A stretch of DNA of 36,010 nt from contig JAKSIS010000023.1 of assembly GCA_024398665.1 (NCBI GenBank), positions 1 through 36,010 on the forward strand. Direction: 5' to 3'. The translations under genes were made by a program, and so were the position numbers. Numbering within the stretch: position 1 is the stretch's first letter; every line of letters starts with the position of its first letter. The notes under the pieces are model-generated. The model made no database searches. It had not been told where the DNA came from and worked only from the letters and a program-made list of their open reading frames with translations. This document shows, piece by piece, positions 1 to 6,600 of the stretch. This stretch comes from Bacteroidaceae bacterium. GTDB taxonomy: Bacteria; Bacteroidota; Bacteroidia; Bacteroidales; Bacteroidaceae.

Positions 1-80
1 ACCTGCGCGTGCCTACAGGCAGATACTCCTGCCCCCACGGTTTTTCGGGTGATTCAATCTAATGGTAGTACGCCTGGAAA

Positions 81-114
81 TAAAAAGATATCGCGCTATT
101 TACAGCGCGATATC
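81..114 (-). terminator. Rho-independent terminator of tRNA-Phe
   Basis: A perfect 11-bp inverted repeat, GATATCGCGCT at 87-97 and AGCGCGATATC at 104-114, encloses a 6-nt loop. Read on the minus strand it is followed at once by a T-rich run (TTTTTATTT). It starts 12 bases past the 3' end of the tRNA-Phe gene, so it is best read as that gene's intrinsic terminator. Confidence 0.85.
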
Positions 115-126
115 CAAGATTGTTTG

Positions 127-199
127 TGGTGCCACCGAGAATCGAACTAGGGACACAAGGATTTTCAGTCCTTTGCTCTACCAACTGAGCTATGGCACC
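127..199 (-). tRNA. tRNA-Phe (anticodon GAA)
   Basis: The minus strand folds into a 73-nt cloverleaf. The acceptor stem is GGTGCCA/TGGCACC, the D arm is GCTC/GAGC, and the anticodon stem AAGGA/TCCTT carries the loop CTGAAAA, giving anticodon GAA. The T loop is TTCGATT. The discriminator is A and the 3' CCA is not encoded, since the next bases are CAA. The T stem, CCTAG against CTCGG, has a U-C mismatch in its middle (positions 51:63), which is unusual for an otherwise regular tRNA. A promoter and a terminator flank the gene, and tRNA-Pro lies divergently 130 bases away. Confidence 0.95.
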
Positions 200-228
200 A
201 GCCGTGCTTTCATTGCTGATAGCGGGTG

Positions 229-258
229 CAAAGATACGCACTTTTTTATTCTCCGCAA
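229..258 (-). promoter_or_regulatory. Promoter of tRNA-Phe
   Basis: The minus strand reads TTG (256-258), 19 bases of spacer, then TATCTTTG (229-236). This matches the Bacteroidetes primary sigma consensus TTG/TTTG, 19-21 spacer, TAnnTTTG. The -7 box ends 30 bases before the tRNA-Phe 5' end. Confidence 0.8.
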
Positions 259-300
259 GTTTTTACACTAAAATTATGCATCGGTATCAAAAAATAGCGT

Positions 301-308
301 TACCTTTG
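301..308 (+). promoter_or_regulatory. -7 box of tRNA-Pro promoter
   Basis: TACCTTTG is an exact match to the Bacteroidetes TAnnTTTG box and lies 20 bases before the tRNA-Pro 5' end. No clear -33 TTTG is visible at the expected spacing; the nearest is a weak TTATG around 274-278. Confidence 0.75.
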
Positions 309-328
309 CACCGTCAAACGACAAAGAT

Positions 329-404
329 CGGAATGTAGCGCAGTTGGTAGCGCACTACGTTCGGGACGTAGGGGTCGGGCGTTCGAGTCGCCTCATTCCG
401 ACCA
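329..404 (+). tRNA. tRNA-Pro (anticodon CGG)
   Basis: The sequence folds as acceptor CGGAATG/CATTCCG, D arm GCGC/GCGC, anticodon stem CTACG/CGTAG with loop TTCGGGA (anticodon CGG, reading CCG), and T arm GGGCG/CGCCT with loop TTCGAGT. The C1-G72 acceptor pair and CGG anticodon fit proline. The discriminator A at 401 is followed by CCA at 402-404, so the CCA end is present in the DNA here, unlike in the tRNA-Phe gene. Confidence 0.95.
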
Positions 405-412
405 TTAGAGAA

Positions 413-447
413 GGTAAGTGTTGATATTTCAAGCGCTTGCCTTTTTT
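413..447 (+). terminator. Terminator of tRNA-Pro
   Basis: GGTAAGTG (413-420) pairs with CGCTTGCC (434-441) through two G-U wobbles. Inside it TTGA pairs with TCAA around a TATT loop, with one bulged G. Six T residues (442-447) follow directly. It lies 9 bases after the encoded CCA of tRNA-Pro. Confidence 0.8.
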
Positions 448-482
448 CTTACTCTGTTTTTTCCCGTTTTTTGCGGATATCC

Positions 483-582
483 TTTCGGGGCTCAATTGTT
501 GCCAATAATGCCAAGAAATGCCGTTCTCAGGCTTACAGATGCATTATTGGCAAGCCATCCGCATCCGGTGAGCCCATTTCGG
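483..582. repeat. Nested inverted repeat of unknown origin
   Basis: An outer stem GGGCTCA (488-494) / TGAGCCC (569-575) encloses a perfect 13-bp stem, TTGCCAATAATGC (499-511) / GCATTATTGGCAA (541-553), with a 29-nt loop. The short direct repeat TTTCGG flanks it at 483-488 and 577-582. There is no T run on either side, so it is not a standard terminator. It lies between tRNA-Pro and the end of the DUF1648 gene, in the longest gene-free stretch of the window (405-629). It could be a small MITE-like remnant or a structured RNA element. Function unknown. Confidence 0.5.
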
Positions 583-629
583 CCGGAACCTGTCGTAGCA
601 ACCCCCGATGGGAAAAGCCGCAGAATCAG

Positions 630-1037
630 TCACACGGCCTTCCTTACCTTAATTCCGGTCACAATGAGGGTTATGACTATGCCCAGAAGGAACACCGGTT
701 CAGCGAACATGAAAATGGGATGACGCCCGCCGGTCAGGCTGACGCATGTGGAGCAGAGAATGATCAGGGTCAGGAAAAGCGTGATGAGGCTGAGCGCCTT
801 GCGCCTGCGCTGATCCTTGAAACTGATGCAGCCTGAAACGATGCATATGAGCGCGCTGATTCCCACGTATGCCCAGAGCATGGAGCGCGGCATGGTGCCC
901 GAAGCGTGTCCCTGGGGATTGAAATGGGCGGGCATGTTTACCGGCAGGATGTCCCAGTTTGCCATTACAAGCACTATGTTCAAGGCCATGACAATGATGG
1001 CCGAAATAAGAAGCGTATCTTTCTTTTTCTGTTTCAT
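630..1037 (-). CDS. DUF1648 domain membrane protein
   Basis: This 135-residue membrane protein has four hydrophobic segments. The first, around residues 8-25, is followed by a loop reading NWDILPVNMPAHFNPQGHA, which matches the DUF1648 signature of a prolines-plus-HFN turn followed by a Gly; this domain is also the N-terminal part of SdpI-type immunity/signalling proteins. The rest of SdpI is absent, so an immunity role cannot be assumed. I chose the ATG at 1037. An in-frame GTG at 1043 also exists but overlaps the -7 box. The gene stands alone, ending toward the tRNA genes and starting 57 bases from the ATPase stop. Molecular function is unknown; the membrane location is supported by composition. 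Confidence 0.75.
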   Translation of the reverse strand: MKQKKKDTLLISAIIVMALNIVLVMANWDILPVNMPAHFNPQGHASGTMPRSMLWAYVGISALICIVSGCISFKDQRRRKALSLITLFLTLIILCSTCVSLTGGRHPIFMFAEPVFLLGIVITLIVTGIKVRKAV

Positions 1038-1042
1038 ATTCA

Positions 1043-1050
1043 CAAAGGTA
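1043..1050 (-). promoter_or_regulatory. -7 box of DUF1648 gene (near-leaderless)
   Basis: The minus strand reads TACCTTTG, a perfect TAnnTTTG box, ending only 5 bases before the ATG at 1037. Since Bacteroidetes transcription starts about 5-8 bases past this box, the mRNA would begin at or within a few bases of the start codon. Confidence 0.65.
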
Positions 1051-1093
1051 GAAAGATTTTTTTAATGGCAGTCTGCACGAAAAACGCCGGTCC

Positions 1094-2437
1094 CTAAAGA
1101 ATGCTTGCCAAATACGCCGGAATATACCTGACGGACTCTTTGTGGGCGTAGTCCTTTGTGTAAATCAGATAGCGGTCATTGGTGATGCGCGAGGAGAATT
1201 TCTTACAGAATTCATCCATGGATGTGTGAGTCTTGTAGGATGAAGACTTCACCTCAATGGGCGTGATCTTGGTTCCGCGCGAAAGAAGGAAATCCACCTC
1301 GTAGTTGTGTTTGCCACTTTCTGTCGGCCAGGTGTGATAGAACAGTTTGTTGCCGGATGCCGTGAGCATCTGGGCCACGATATTCTCATAAAGATACCCT
1401 AGATTTGTAGAGAGCTTGTCATTGAGCAGATGCTCGTAAATGACATTCTCCGTAAAGGCCTTATCCTTGAAGGCGAGCGTTACGAAGAGGCCGGTGTCTC
1501 CGACAAACATTTTGTACTGCATCAGTTCTTCGGTGCTGCCAAGTCCGACATTAGGGTCATCGCTGTGATGCGAGATATTGACGGTCTTTGTCTTCTCCAT
1601 TTCGGAGATGAGTTCAATGAAATCTACTGCGTGCGATCCGGGGATTACTTTTGAAATCTGGTAGCGGGAGGCATTACTGTTCAGTTGGGCCGGAATGGCG
1701 GCAAATATCCTGGCGGCTTTTCCTGTCGGATCTATTTTTGCAAAATCCTCATCATACAGGTCGAGAATCAGACGCTTCGCGTGATCCACAACTTCGAAAT
1801 TGTTGGACTCCAGATAAGCATCGACCGCCTGTGGCATTCCGCCCACCAGCATGTAAAGCCGGAAGTCCCGCATCAGTTTGCGGTGGGCTTCTTTCAGAGG
1901 CTGCGGATGCTCCCAGACCGAGCGGAGAATCGGAATAGTCGCCGTATCACCTAAGGCCCAGCGGAACTCTTCATAGTCCATAGGGTACATGCTGATGCGC
2001 TCCTCTTCGCTTGGTATGAGGATATTCTGTGTGTTCTTGCGTATCGAAATCAAAGAACCTGTTTCAATATAATCGTAACGATGGTCCTCCACGAATGATT
2101 TGATGGCCTGACGGGCAAGAGGCTGGAACTGTACCTCATCGAATACTATGAGAGATTTGCGTTCCACCAACTGCACGCCATAAATAAGCTGGAGTCTGAG
2201 GAATATATAGTTGAGATCAGAAACATCATTGAACAGGTCCTTTACCTCATGAGAGCATTTGGTGAAATCGATGAAAATGAATGATTCGTATTCATTTTGG
2301 GCAAATGCCTTTACTATAGTGGACTTGCCGATTCTGCGGGCTCCCTCAATCAGGAGTGCGCTCCTGCCGTTATTGTGCTCCTTCCACTGGAGCAGGCGGT
2401 CATAAATTTTACGTTTAAAGAGTCTTTCAGGTTCCAT
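1094..2437 (-). CDS. AAA family ATPase with C-terminal DUF4143
   Basis: This 447-residue protein belongs to the AAA_14/DUF4143 family, widespread in Bacteroidetes and of unknown cellular role. The Walker A motif GARRIGKST sits at residues 32-40 and Walker B SLIVFDEVQ near 95-103. The C-terminal third contains EVDFLL followed by IEVKSSS, the acidic and E-x-K spacing of the PD-(D/E)XK-like fold typical of DUF4143. The family normally starts a few residues before the RKIYDRLLQWK segment, so I took the ATG at 2437. The frame stays open upstream to a TTG at 2578 (494 residues), which would add 47 residues made mostly of an 11-residue repeat; I consider this less likely. Base composition looks AT-richer than in the neighbouring metabolic genes, suggesting an accessory gene. 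Its substrate is unknown. Confidence 0.85.
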   Translation of the reverse strand: MEPERLFKRKIYDRLLQWKEHNNGRSALLIEGARRIGKSTIVKAFAQNEYESFIFIDFTKCSHEVKDLFNDVSDLNYIFLRLQLIYGVQLVERKSLIVFDEVQFQPLARQAIKSFVEDHRYDYIETGSLISIRKNTQNILIPSEEERISMYPMDYEEFRWALGDTATIPILRSVWEHPQPLKEAHRKLMRDFRLYMLVGGMPQAVDAYLESNNFEVVDHAKRLILDLYDEDFAKIDPTGKAARIFAAIPAQLNSNASRYQISKVIPGSHAVDFIELISEMEKTKTVNISHHSDDPNVGLGSTEELMQYKMFVGDTGLFVTLAFKDKAFTENVIYEHLLNDKLSTNLGYLYENIVAQMLTASGNKLFYHTWPTESGKHNYEVDFLLSRGTKITPIEVKSSSYKTHTSMDEFCKKFSSRITNDRYLIYTKDYAHKESVRYIPAYLASIL

Positions 2438-2474
2438 AAATATACTTTCTGACAGTGCGAATATAGTGGGAAAT

Positions 2475-2556
2475 GCAACTTCCTCAAAATCTTTTTCGTT
2501 GTTTTTCGCAATTTCCTCAAAATCTTTTTGGTCGTTTTTCGCAATTTCCTCAAAAT
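2475..2556. repeat. 33-bp tandem repeat upstream of the ATPase
   Basis: Two 33-bp copies (2475-2507 and 2508-2540) differ at three positions, and a third partial copy of 16 bp (2541-2556) follows. Each unit begins GCAA(C/T)TTCCTCAAAATC on the plus strand. The unit length is a multiple of three. On the minus strand it reads as an 11-residue unit (about DFEEIAKNDQK) in the ATPase frame, and it is open in a second frame as well. It lies 38 bases before the chosen ATPase ATG, so it is either leader RNA or an N-terminal extension. Confidence 0.85.
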
Positions 2557-2575
2557 GTTGGCTGAATTTTGTAAC

Positions 2576-2583
2576 CAAACATG
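2576..2583 (-). promoter_or_regulatory. Possible -7 box for the ATPase
   Basis: The minus strand reads CATGTTTG, one mismatch from TAnnTTTG. If used, transcription would start near 2570 and put the 33-bp repeats into a roughly 130-nt untranslated leader. No good -33 element is seen, so this is weak. Confidence 0.25.
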
Positions 2584-2652
2584 CTTCATTTTAGGGCTCA
2601 GTGATGAATGTCTGTCAGAAATGGGATGTTTTTTTTGGGGGGGAATGTTTAC

Positions 2653-2688
2653 GGCAAATGGCCCTGAGATGACTCAGAGCCATTTGCC
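2653..2688 (-). terminator. Strong hairpin after the secreted-protein gene
   Basis: GGCAAATGGC (2653-2662) pairs perfectly with GCCATTTGCC (2679-2688). After one C/A mismatch, CTGAG pairs with CTCAG around an ATGA loop, giving 15 paired bases. It lies 22 bases past the stop of the leftward gene that ends at 2711. There is no T run directly after it on either strand, so termination is inferred from position and stability only; it could instead stabilise a 3' end. Confidence 0.5.
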
Positions 2689-2710
2689 CCTGCAGGGATA
2701 TGCGGCCGCG

Positions 2711-3484
2711 CTATTCCAGAGTGAAGTCCTCATCGAACTTCACGTATCGGCATATTTGTCTGACATAGTCGTCTACGGACTTCTTTCCGCTGTTCATGAA
2801 CACGAGAATCCTGACGGAGTAGTACCTGTCAGCCCGGTATAGATCCAATCCATAGCATTCTGCAAAACTGCTTTTGAGAAGTTCCAGTGACTTGTTTTCC
2901 TCAAAGGTGCGCAATGATTCCATATCCGGAATCCTGACTACGCTTACAACGTCACAGTTCATGCGCTTGGTGAATTTGTCCGATTCATGCCTTGTGAGCA
3001 CATATTTCTCTTCAGCTTCATGTATCTTCTCCATAAGCGTATCATTTTCGAGAATTGCCGGATCATGGTCTATGTGGAACCAGGGCAGTTCCAGATTGCA
3101 GAGCATTGCATATTTGAAGAACGGTTCATAATCCGGTACGGTATGTCCGTCAATGGGGCGTTCGTGTGACGGCCTGGGCTTTTGAATATCTTCCAGATCC
3201 TCCACTATTACGGTGCAGCCGTCATCAATCTTCACCGTCATGCCGGCGGCGAATGTGGAAACATTCCGGACTTTGAGGATATCGGCGAACATGATGGTCT
3301 TCTGTCCGAACATTTCGTCAGTGTCAGCTGAATAAGATGTAACCGCCTTTTCCGGGAACGAGAGTGTCACTCCCAGTTTGTCATAATACTCTGAAACGGA
3401 TGCGGAATAGCCGCTCTCTGCGTTAGCTGATGTCAATGCACTCAGGCACAGGACTGTCAGATAAAGTCTTGTCTTGCTGTTCAT
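2711..3484 (-). CDS. Secreted protein of unknown function
   Basis: I do not recognise this 257-residue protein. It starts with a typical signal peptide (MNSKTRLYLTVLCLSALTSA, likely cleaved near residue 22). No lipobox cysteine is present, so a periplasmic or exported soluble protein is expected. The mature part is charged and rich in Asp, Glu and aromatic residues, has no transmembrane segment, and shows no repeat or catalytic motif I can name. The start was set at the ATG at 3484, since the open frame upstream lacks protein-like character and the signal peptide begins exactly there. It is transcribed divergently from the carboxylesterase across 141 bases and toward the ATPase. A TACAGTTG at 3504-3511 (minus) is one mismatch from a -7 box. 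Confidence 0.75.
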   Translation of the reverse strand: MNSKTRLYLTVLCLSALTSANAESGYSASVSEYYDKLGVTLSFPEKAVTSYSADTDEMFGQKTIMFADILKVRNVSTFAAGMTVKIDDGCTVIVEDLEDIQKPRPSHERPIDGHTVPDYEPFFKYAMLCNLELPWFHIDHDPAILENDTLMEKIHEAEEKYVLTRHESDKFTKRMNCDVVSVVRIPDMESLRTFEENKSLELLKSSFAECYGLDLYRADRYYSVRILVFMNSGKKSVDDYVRQICRYVKFDEDFTLE

Positions 3485-3582
3485 ATGCTTTTTCTTTGAA
3501 ATCCAACTGTAAAACGGGAATACAGTCAGAATACGTCCCGTCCTTTTTTGAAAATGCGTGTGCCGGAAATGAAAAAACCGAA

Positions 3583-3590
3583 TATCTTTG
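3583..3590 (+). promoter_or_regulatory. -7 box of the carboxylesterase
   Basis: TATCTTTG matches TAnnTTTG exactly and ends 35 bases before the chosen ATG at 3626. This supports that start over the longer open frame beginning at 3548, which would lie upstream of the promoter. Confidence 0.65.
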
Positions 3591-3625
3591 TAAGTAGAAA
3601 CAAACAAGACATTATACATAAGCTT

Positions 3626-5149
3626 ATGAAGAAACTTCTTGCAATTGTGGCCATGATGGCACTCGTTGCCTGCCAGCCGTCCACGAACAACAATCCCGTT
3701 CTGACCATTGAAGGCGGTCAGGTACAGGGCGTGAATACTGATATAAAAGGTGTGACCGTTTACCGCGGCATACCTTTCGCAGCACCTCCAATAGGTGAGA
3801 ACCGGTGGCGCGCTCCGCAGCCTGTGGTGCCCTGGGAAGGTGTGAAGGTATGTGACACTTTCGGACATCCGCCTTTCCAGGCCACACATTACCCCGGCGG
3901 CTACACGACTGAATGGGGTTATGGCGATGAGGCTCCGTACAGCGAGGACTGCCTATACCTGAACGTATGGACAAAGGCATCGGGCCAGCCCGAAAAGAAA
4001 CTGCCGGTGGCAGTCTGGATCTTTGGCGGCGGCATGCGTGAAGGCTGGGGTTCCGAACCTGAATTTGACGGTCAGGAGTGGGCCGGCAAGGACGTGGTGC
4101 TGGTGTCATTCAACTACCGCGTAGGTCCGTTCGGATTCTTTGCACATCCTGAACTTTCAGCCGAGGACCCGGAGCATGCAACAGGCAACTGGGGCACCCT
4201 GGACCAGATCGAGGCCTTGAAATGGGTGAAGAAGAACATTGCACAGTTTGGCGGTGATCCTGACAACGTGATGATATTCGGCCAGAGCGCAGGTTCGCGC
4301 AGTGTCAAGTTCCTGTCAGCGTCACCCCTTACCAAAGGACTGTACAGCAAGGCTGTCATAATGAGCGGCAGCGGACTGCAGCTTCCGCGCCAGACAGTTT
4401 CCCCATTCTCTCCCACACCTGCCGCAGGCGCACGCACGGCTGGTGCACCTGCCGCATTCAACATGCCCATGATGCCCGCACAGGGCGGCATGACCACACT
4501 GGCCCAGGCCGAGGAGTCAACGAAGGAGGTCTGTGACTGGGCCAACCTGAAGACCCTGCGCCAGCTGCGCAGCGCATCGACCGAGACCATTTTCGCAATG
4601 GCCACACTTTACCAGAACGTTACCGGCAAGCGCAGCGTTCTTACATCGTCCCCCATTTCACCTTATATTGACGGTTATGTCCTGCCGGAATCATTCGATG
4701 ACGCATGTCTGGACGGCACTCTGCACAATATCACCTATATGATAGGCTTCACGCTGAACGATGCAGGCAATATGGCCGGCCAGATTGCCGATTTCTGCAA
4801 GAACCGTCAGGAGATGGGCGGCAAGGCATACGCATACCAGTTTGCACGTCCGCTGCCTGATGACGGCAGCCACCCTGAGGTCCGTCTGCGCGGCGCATTC
4901 CACTCAAGTGACCTGTGGTTCGTGTTCAAGTCACTGAAACACTGCTGGAGACCCTGGACACAGGGTGACTGGGACCTGTCGGAGAAGATGCTCACTGCAT
5001 GGTCCAACTTTGCGAAGTACGGTGATCCCAACGGTCCCGACGGCGGAGAATGGACCCCGTATACCGCTGAGAATCCCCAGTTCATGCGTTTCAAACTGAA
5101 CGAACAGGACCAGGAGGACTCTTCCATGGGTGAGCCTCTGAGACCGTAA
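3626..5149 (+). CDS. Type B carboxylesterase, lipoprotein
   Basis: This 507-residue alpha/beta hydrolase of the carboxylesterase type B (PnbA-like) family would hydrolyse ester bonds; the substrate is unknown. A lipoprotein signal ends at the lipobox cysteine C16 (ALVAC), so it is probably membrane-anchored outside the cytoplasm. Family landmarks include VYRGIPFAAPPIGENRW (45-61), the SEDCLYLNVW block (106-115), the oxyanion glycines WIFGGGM (131-137), nucleophile S221 in FGQSAG, and H426 in GAFHSSDLW. The catalytic acid position, normally DEG, reads NDAG (378-381), so the usual Glu is Ala, with Asp379 adjacent. A Pro/Ala/Met-rich stretch (about 258-290) looks like a linker insertion. The start is supported by the upstream -7 box and the signal peptide. 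No terminator is visible before the next gene. Confidence 0.9.
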   Translation: MKKLLAIVAMMALVACQPSTNNNPVLTIEGGQVQGVNTDIKGVTVYRGIPFAAPPIGENRWRAPQPVVPWEGVKVCDTFGHPPFQATHYPGGYTTEWGYGDEAPYSEDCLYLNVWTKASGQPEKKLPVAVWIFGGGMREGWGSEPEFDGQEWAGKDVVLVSFNYRVGPFGFFAHPELSAEDPEHATGNWGTLDQIEALKWVKKNIAQFGGDPDNVMIFGQSAGSRSVKFLSASPLTKGLYSKAVIMSGSGLQLPRQTVSPFSPTPAAGARTAGAPAAFNMPMMPAQGGMTTLAQAEESTKEVCDWANLKTLRQLRSASTETIFAMATLYQNVTGKRSVLTSSPISPYIDGYVLPESFDDACLDGTLHNITYMIGFTLNDAGNMAGQIADFCKNRQEMGGKAYAYQFARPLPDDGSHPEVRLRGAFHSSDLWFVFKSLKHCWRPWTQGDWDLSEKMLTAWSNFAKYGDPNGPDGGEWTPYTAENPQFMRFKLNEQDQEDSSMGEPLRP

Positions 5150-5219
5150 GGCATGTGATTGCGGCATTTCCCGGAAAGATAATTTTCGAAGAATATGCAT
5201 AATGTCCGTATTTTTAGGT

Positions 5220-5227
5220 TACTTTTG
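5220..5227 (+). promoter_or_regulatory. -7 box of inositol-phosphate synthase
   Basis: TACTTTTG matches TAnnTTTG and ends 26 bases before the ATG at 5254. Just after it, TTTTG and CAAAA form a small inverted repeat (5223-5239 region) at the expected transcription start. No convincing -33 element is seen. Confidence 0.6.
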
Positions 5228-5253
5228 CTGATATCAAAAATACAAGTATTGCA

Positions 5254-6579
5254 ATGAACAGTGGAATCAGACCGGCAACAGGCAGACTTGGTGTGCTTTG
5301 CGTAGGACTTGGCGGCGTTTCGTCAACCCTTATTGTAGGTACGCTCATGGCAAGGAAGGGCCTTGCTAACCCAGTAGGTTCTTTCACCCAGCTGGGAAAG
5401 ATGCGTGTGGGCCGCGGTGAGAACAAGCAATATAAGAAGGTGGCGGACATAGTCCCCATGACTGACCTGAATGACGTGGTGTTCGGCGCATGGGACGTGT
5501 TCACTGACAACGCATATGAGAGTGCACTTTTCTGCAAGGTCCTGAAAAGGGAGGACATTGAACCGGTACGTGACGAACTGGAGAAGATAAGGCCCATGAA
5601 AGCCTGTTTCGATCCGGATTTCGCACAGAACCTGATGGATCCCAGTTTCGGCCGTCTGCCTGACCCGCTGTGGGCCATGCCTGACGACACCCGCTGGAAC
5701 TATGCGCAGAACCTGCGTCAGGACATACGCCGTTTCAAGGAGGAGAACGGCTGTGACCGCGTCATAGTGTTCTGGATTGCCAGCACCGAATCATATGTGC
5801 CCCGCAACGAGGCCGTGCATGGAAGCCTGGCCGGTTTTGAAGCCGCAATGAAGGCCGATGACCGCAAGCACCTGGCTCCAAGCATGATTTACGCATATGC
5901 CGCACTTATGGAGGGCTGTCCCTTCATCATGGGCGCTCCAAATGTGTGCGTTGACATACCCGCCATGTTCGAACTGTCGGCACGTCAGGGACTGCCTATC
6001 GTAGGCAAGGATTTCAAGAGCGGCCAGACCATGATGAAGACGGCAATGGCACCCATATTCGCCACCCGTCTGCTGGGTGTTGAAGGATGGTTCTCGACGA
6101 ACATACTGGGCAACCGTGACGGACAGGTCATAGAGCATCCGGACAATTTCGAAACCAAGCGCATAAGCAAGGCTTCGAGCATAGAATGGATACTTGACGC
6201 TGAACAGCAGCCTGAACTTTACCGGGACATATATCATAAGGTGAAGATAAACTACTATCCCCCGCGCGGTGACAACAAGGAAAGCTGGGACAACATTGAC
6301 ATTTTCGGCTGGATGAACTATCCCATGCAGATCAAGGTCAATTTCCTGTGCCGTGATTCCATACTTGCGGCGCCTATCTGTCTGGACCTGTTCCTGTTCA
6401 CGGACCTGGCTCTGCGTGCAGGCCTGACAGGAGTGCAGCACTGGCTGTCTTTCTATGTCAAGAAACCCATGACTTATGATGACGAGAATCCCGTTCATGA
6501 CCTGTTCCAGCAGTTCGCCATGCTGAAGAATAAAATTCGCGAACTGGGCGGTTACGAAGCGGATCAGGAACTGGACTGA
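5254..6579 (+). CDS. ino1: Inositol-3-phosphate synthase
   Basis: This 441-residue protein matches myo-inositol-3-phosphate synthase, which converts glucose-6-phosphate to inositol-3-phosphate with NAD cycling. The Rossmann loop VGLGGVSST is at residues 17-25. The conserved active-site block reads GKDFKSGQTMMKTAMAP, and a further NIDIFGWMNYPMQIKVNFLCRDS block is typical of the family. In Bacteroides this enzyme feeds phosphoinositol dihydroceramide lipids. Here it stands alone, with the esterase before it and a terminator after it, and no lipid transferase genes alongside. The start is supported by the -7 box 26 bases upstream. The family call is firm; the lipid role is inferred from relatives. 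Confidence 0.93.
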   Translation: MNSGIRPATGRLGVLCVGLGGVSSTLIVGTLMARKGLANPVGSFTQLGKMRVGRGENKQYKKVADIVPMTDLNDVVFGAWDVFTDNAYESALFCKVLKREDIEPVRDELEKIRPMKACFDPDFAQNLMDPSFGRLPDPLWAMPDDTRWNYAQNLRQDIRRFKEENGCDRVIVFWIASTESYVPRNEAVHGSLAGFEAAMKADDRKHLAPSMIYAYAALMEGCPFIMGAPNVCVDIPAMFELSARQGLPIVGKDFKSGQTMMKTAMAPIFATRLLGVEGWFSTNILGNRDGQVIEHPDNFETKRISKASSIEWILDAEQQPELYRDIYHKVKINYYPPRGDNKESWDNIDIFGWMNYPMQIKVNFLCRDSILAAPICLDLFLFTDLALRAGLTGVQHWLSFYVKKPMTYDDENPVHDLFQQFAMLKNKIRELGGYEADQELD

Positions 6580-6600
6580 AAATATACATTATACATTTTG

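Noticed and set aside
59-271. Two small open frames over the tRNA-Phe locus
   Set aside because: They are read through the tRNA gene and its complement; one shows the well-known spurious pattern GAIAQLVEQRTENP that comes from translating tRNA genes.
418-836. Two open frames reading rightward between tRNA-Pro and the DUF1648 gene
   Set aside because: The first starts with GTG inside the tRNA-Pro terminator, and both overlap the DUF1648 gene in antisense. No promoter or family resemblance.
2350-2589. Basic Lys/Arg-rich open frame over the 33-bp repeats
   Set aside because: It is the second open frame of the repeat, overlaps the ATPase start, and has a low-complexity repeat-derived sequence.
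2689-2709. CCTGCAGG and GCGGCCGC five bases apart look like a vector polylinker
   Set aside because: No vector backbone surrounds them, and the second site abuts the stop codon of a plausible gene. A GC-rich chance is more likely, though an assembly check would settle it.
3485-3889. N-terminal extension of the secreted protein
   Set aside because: The added residues overlap the divergent esterase promoter and coding start, and would hide a clean signal peptide.
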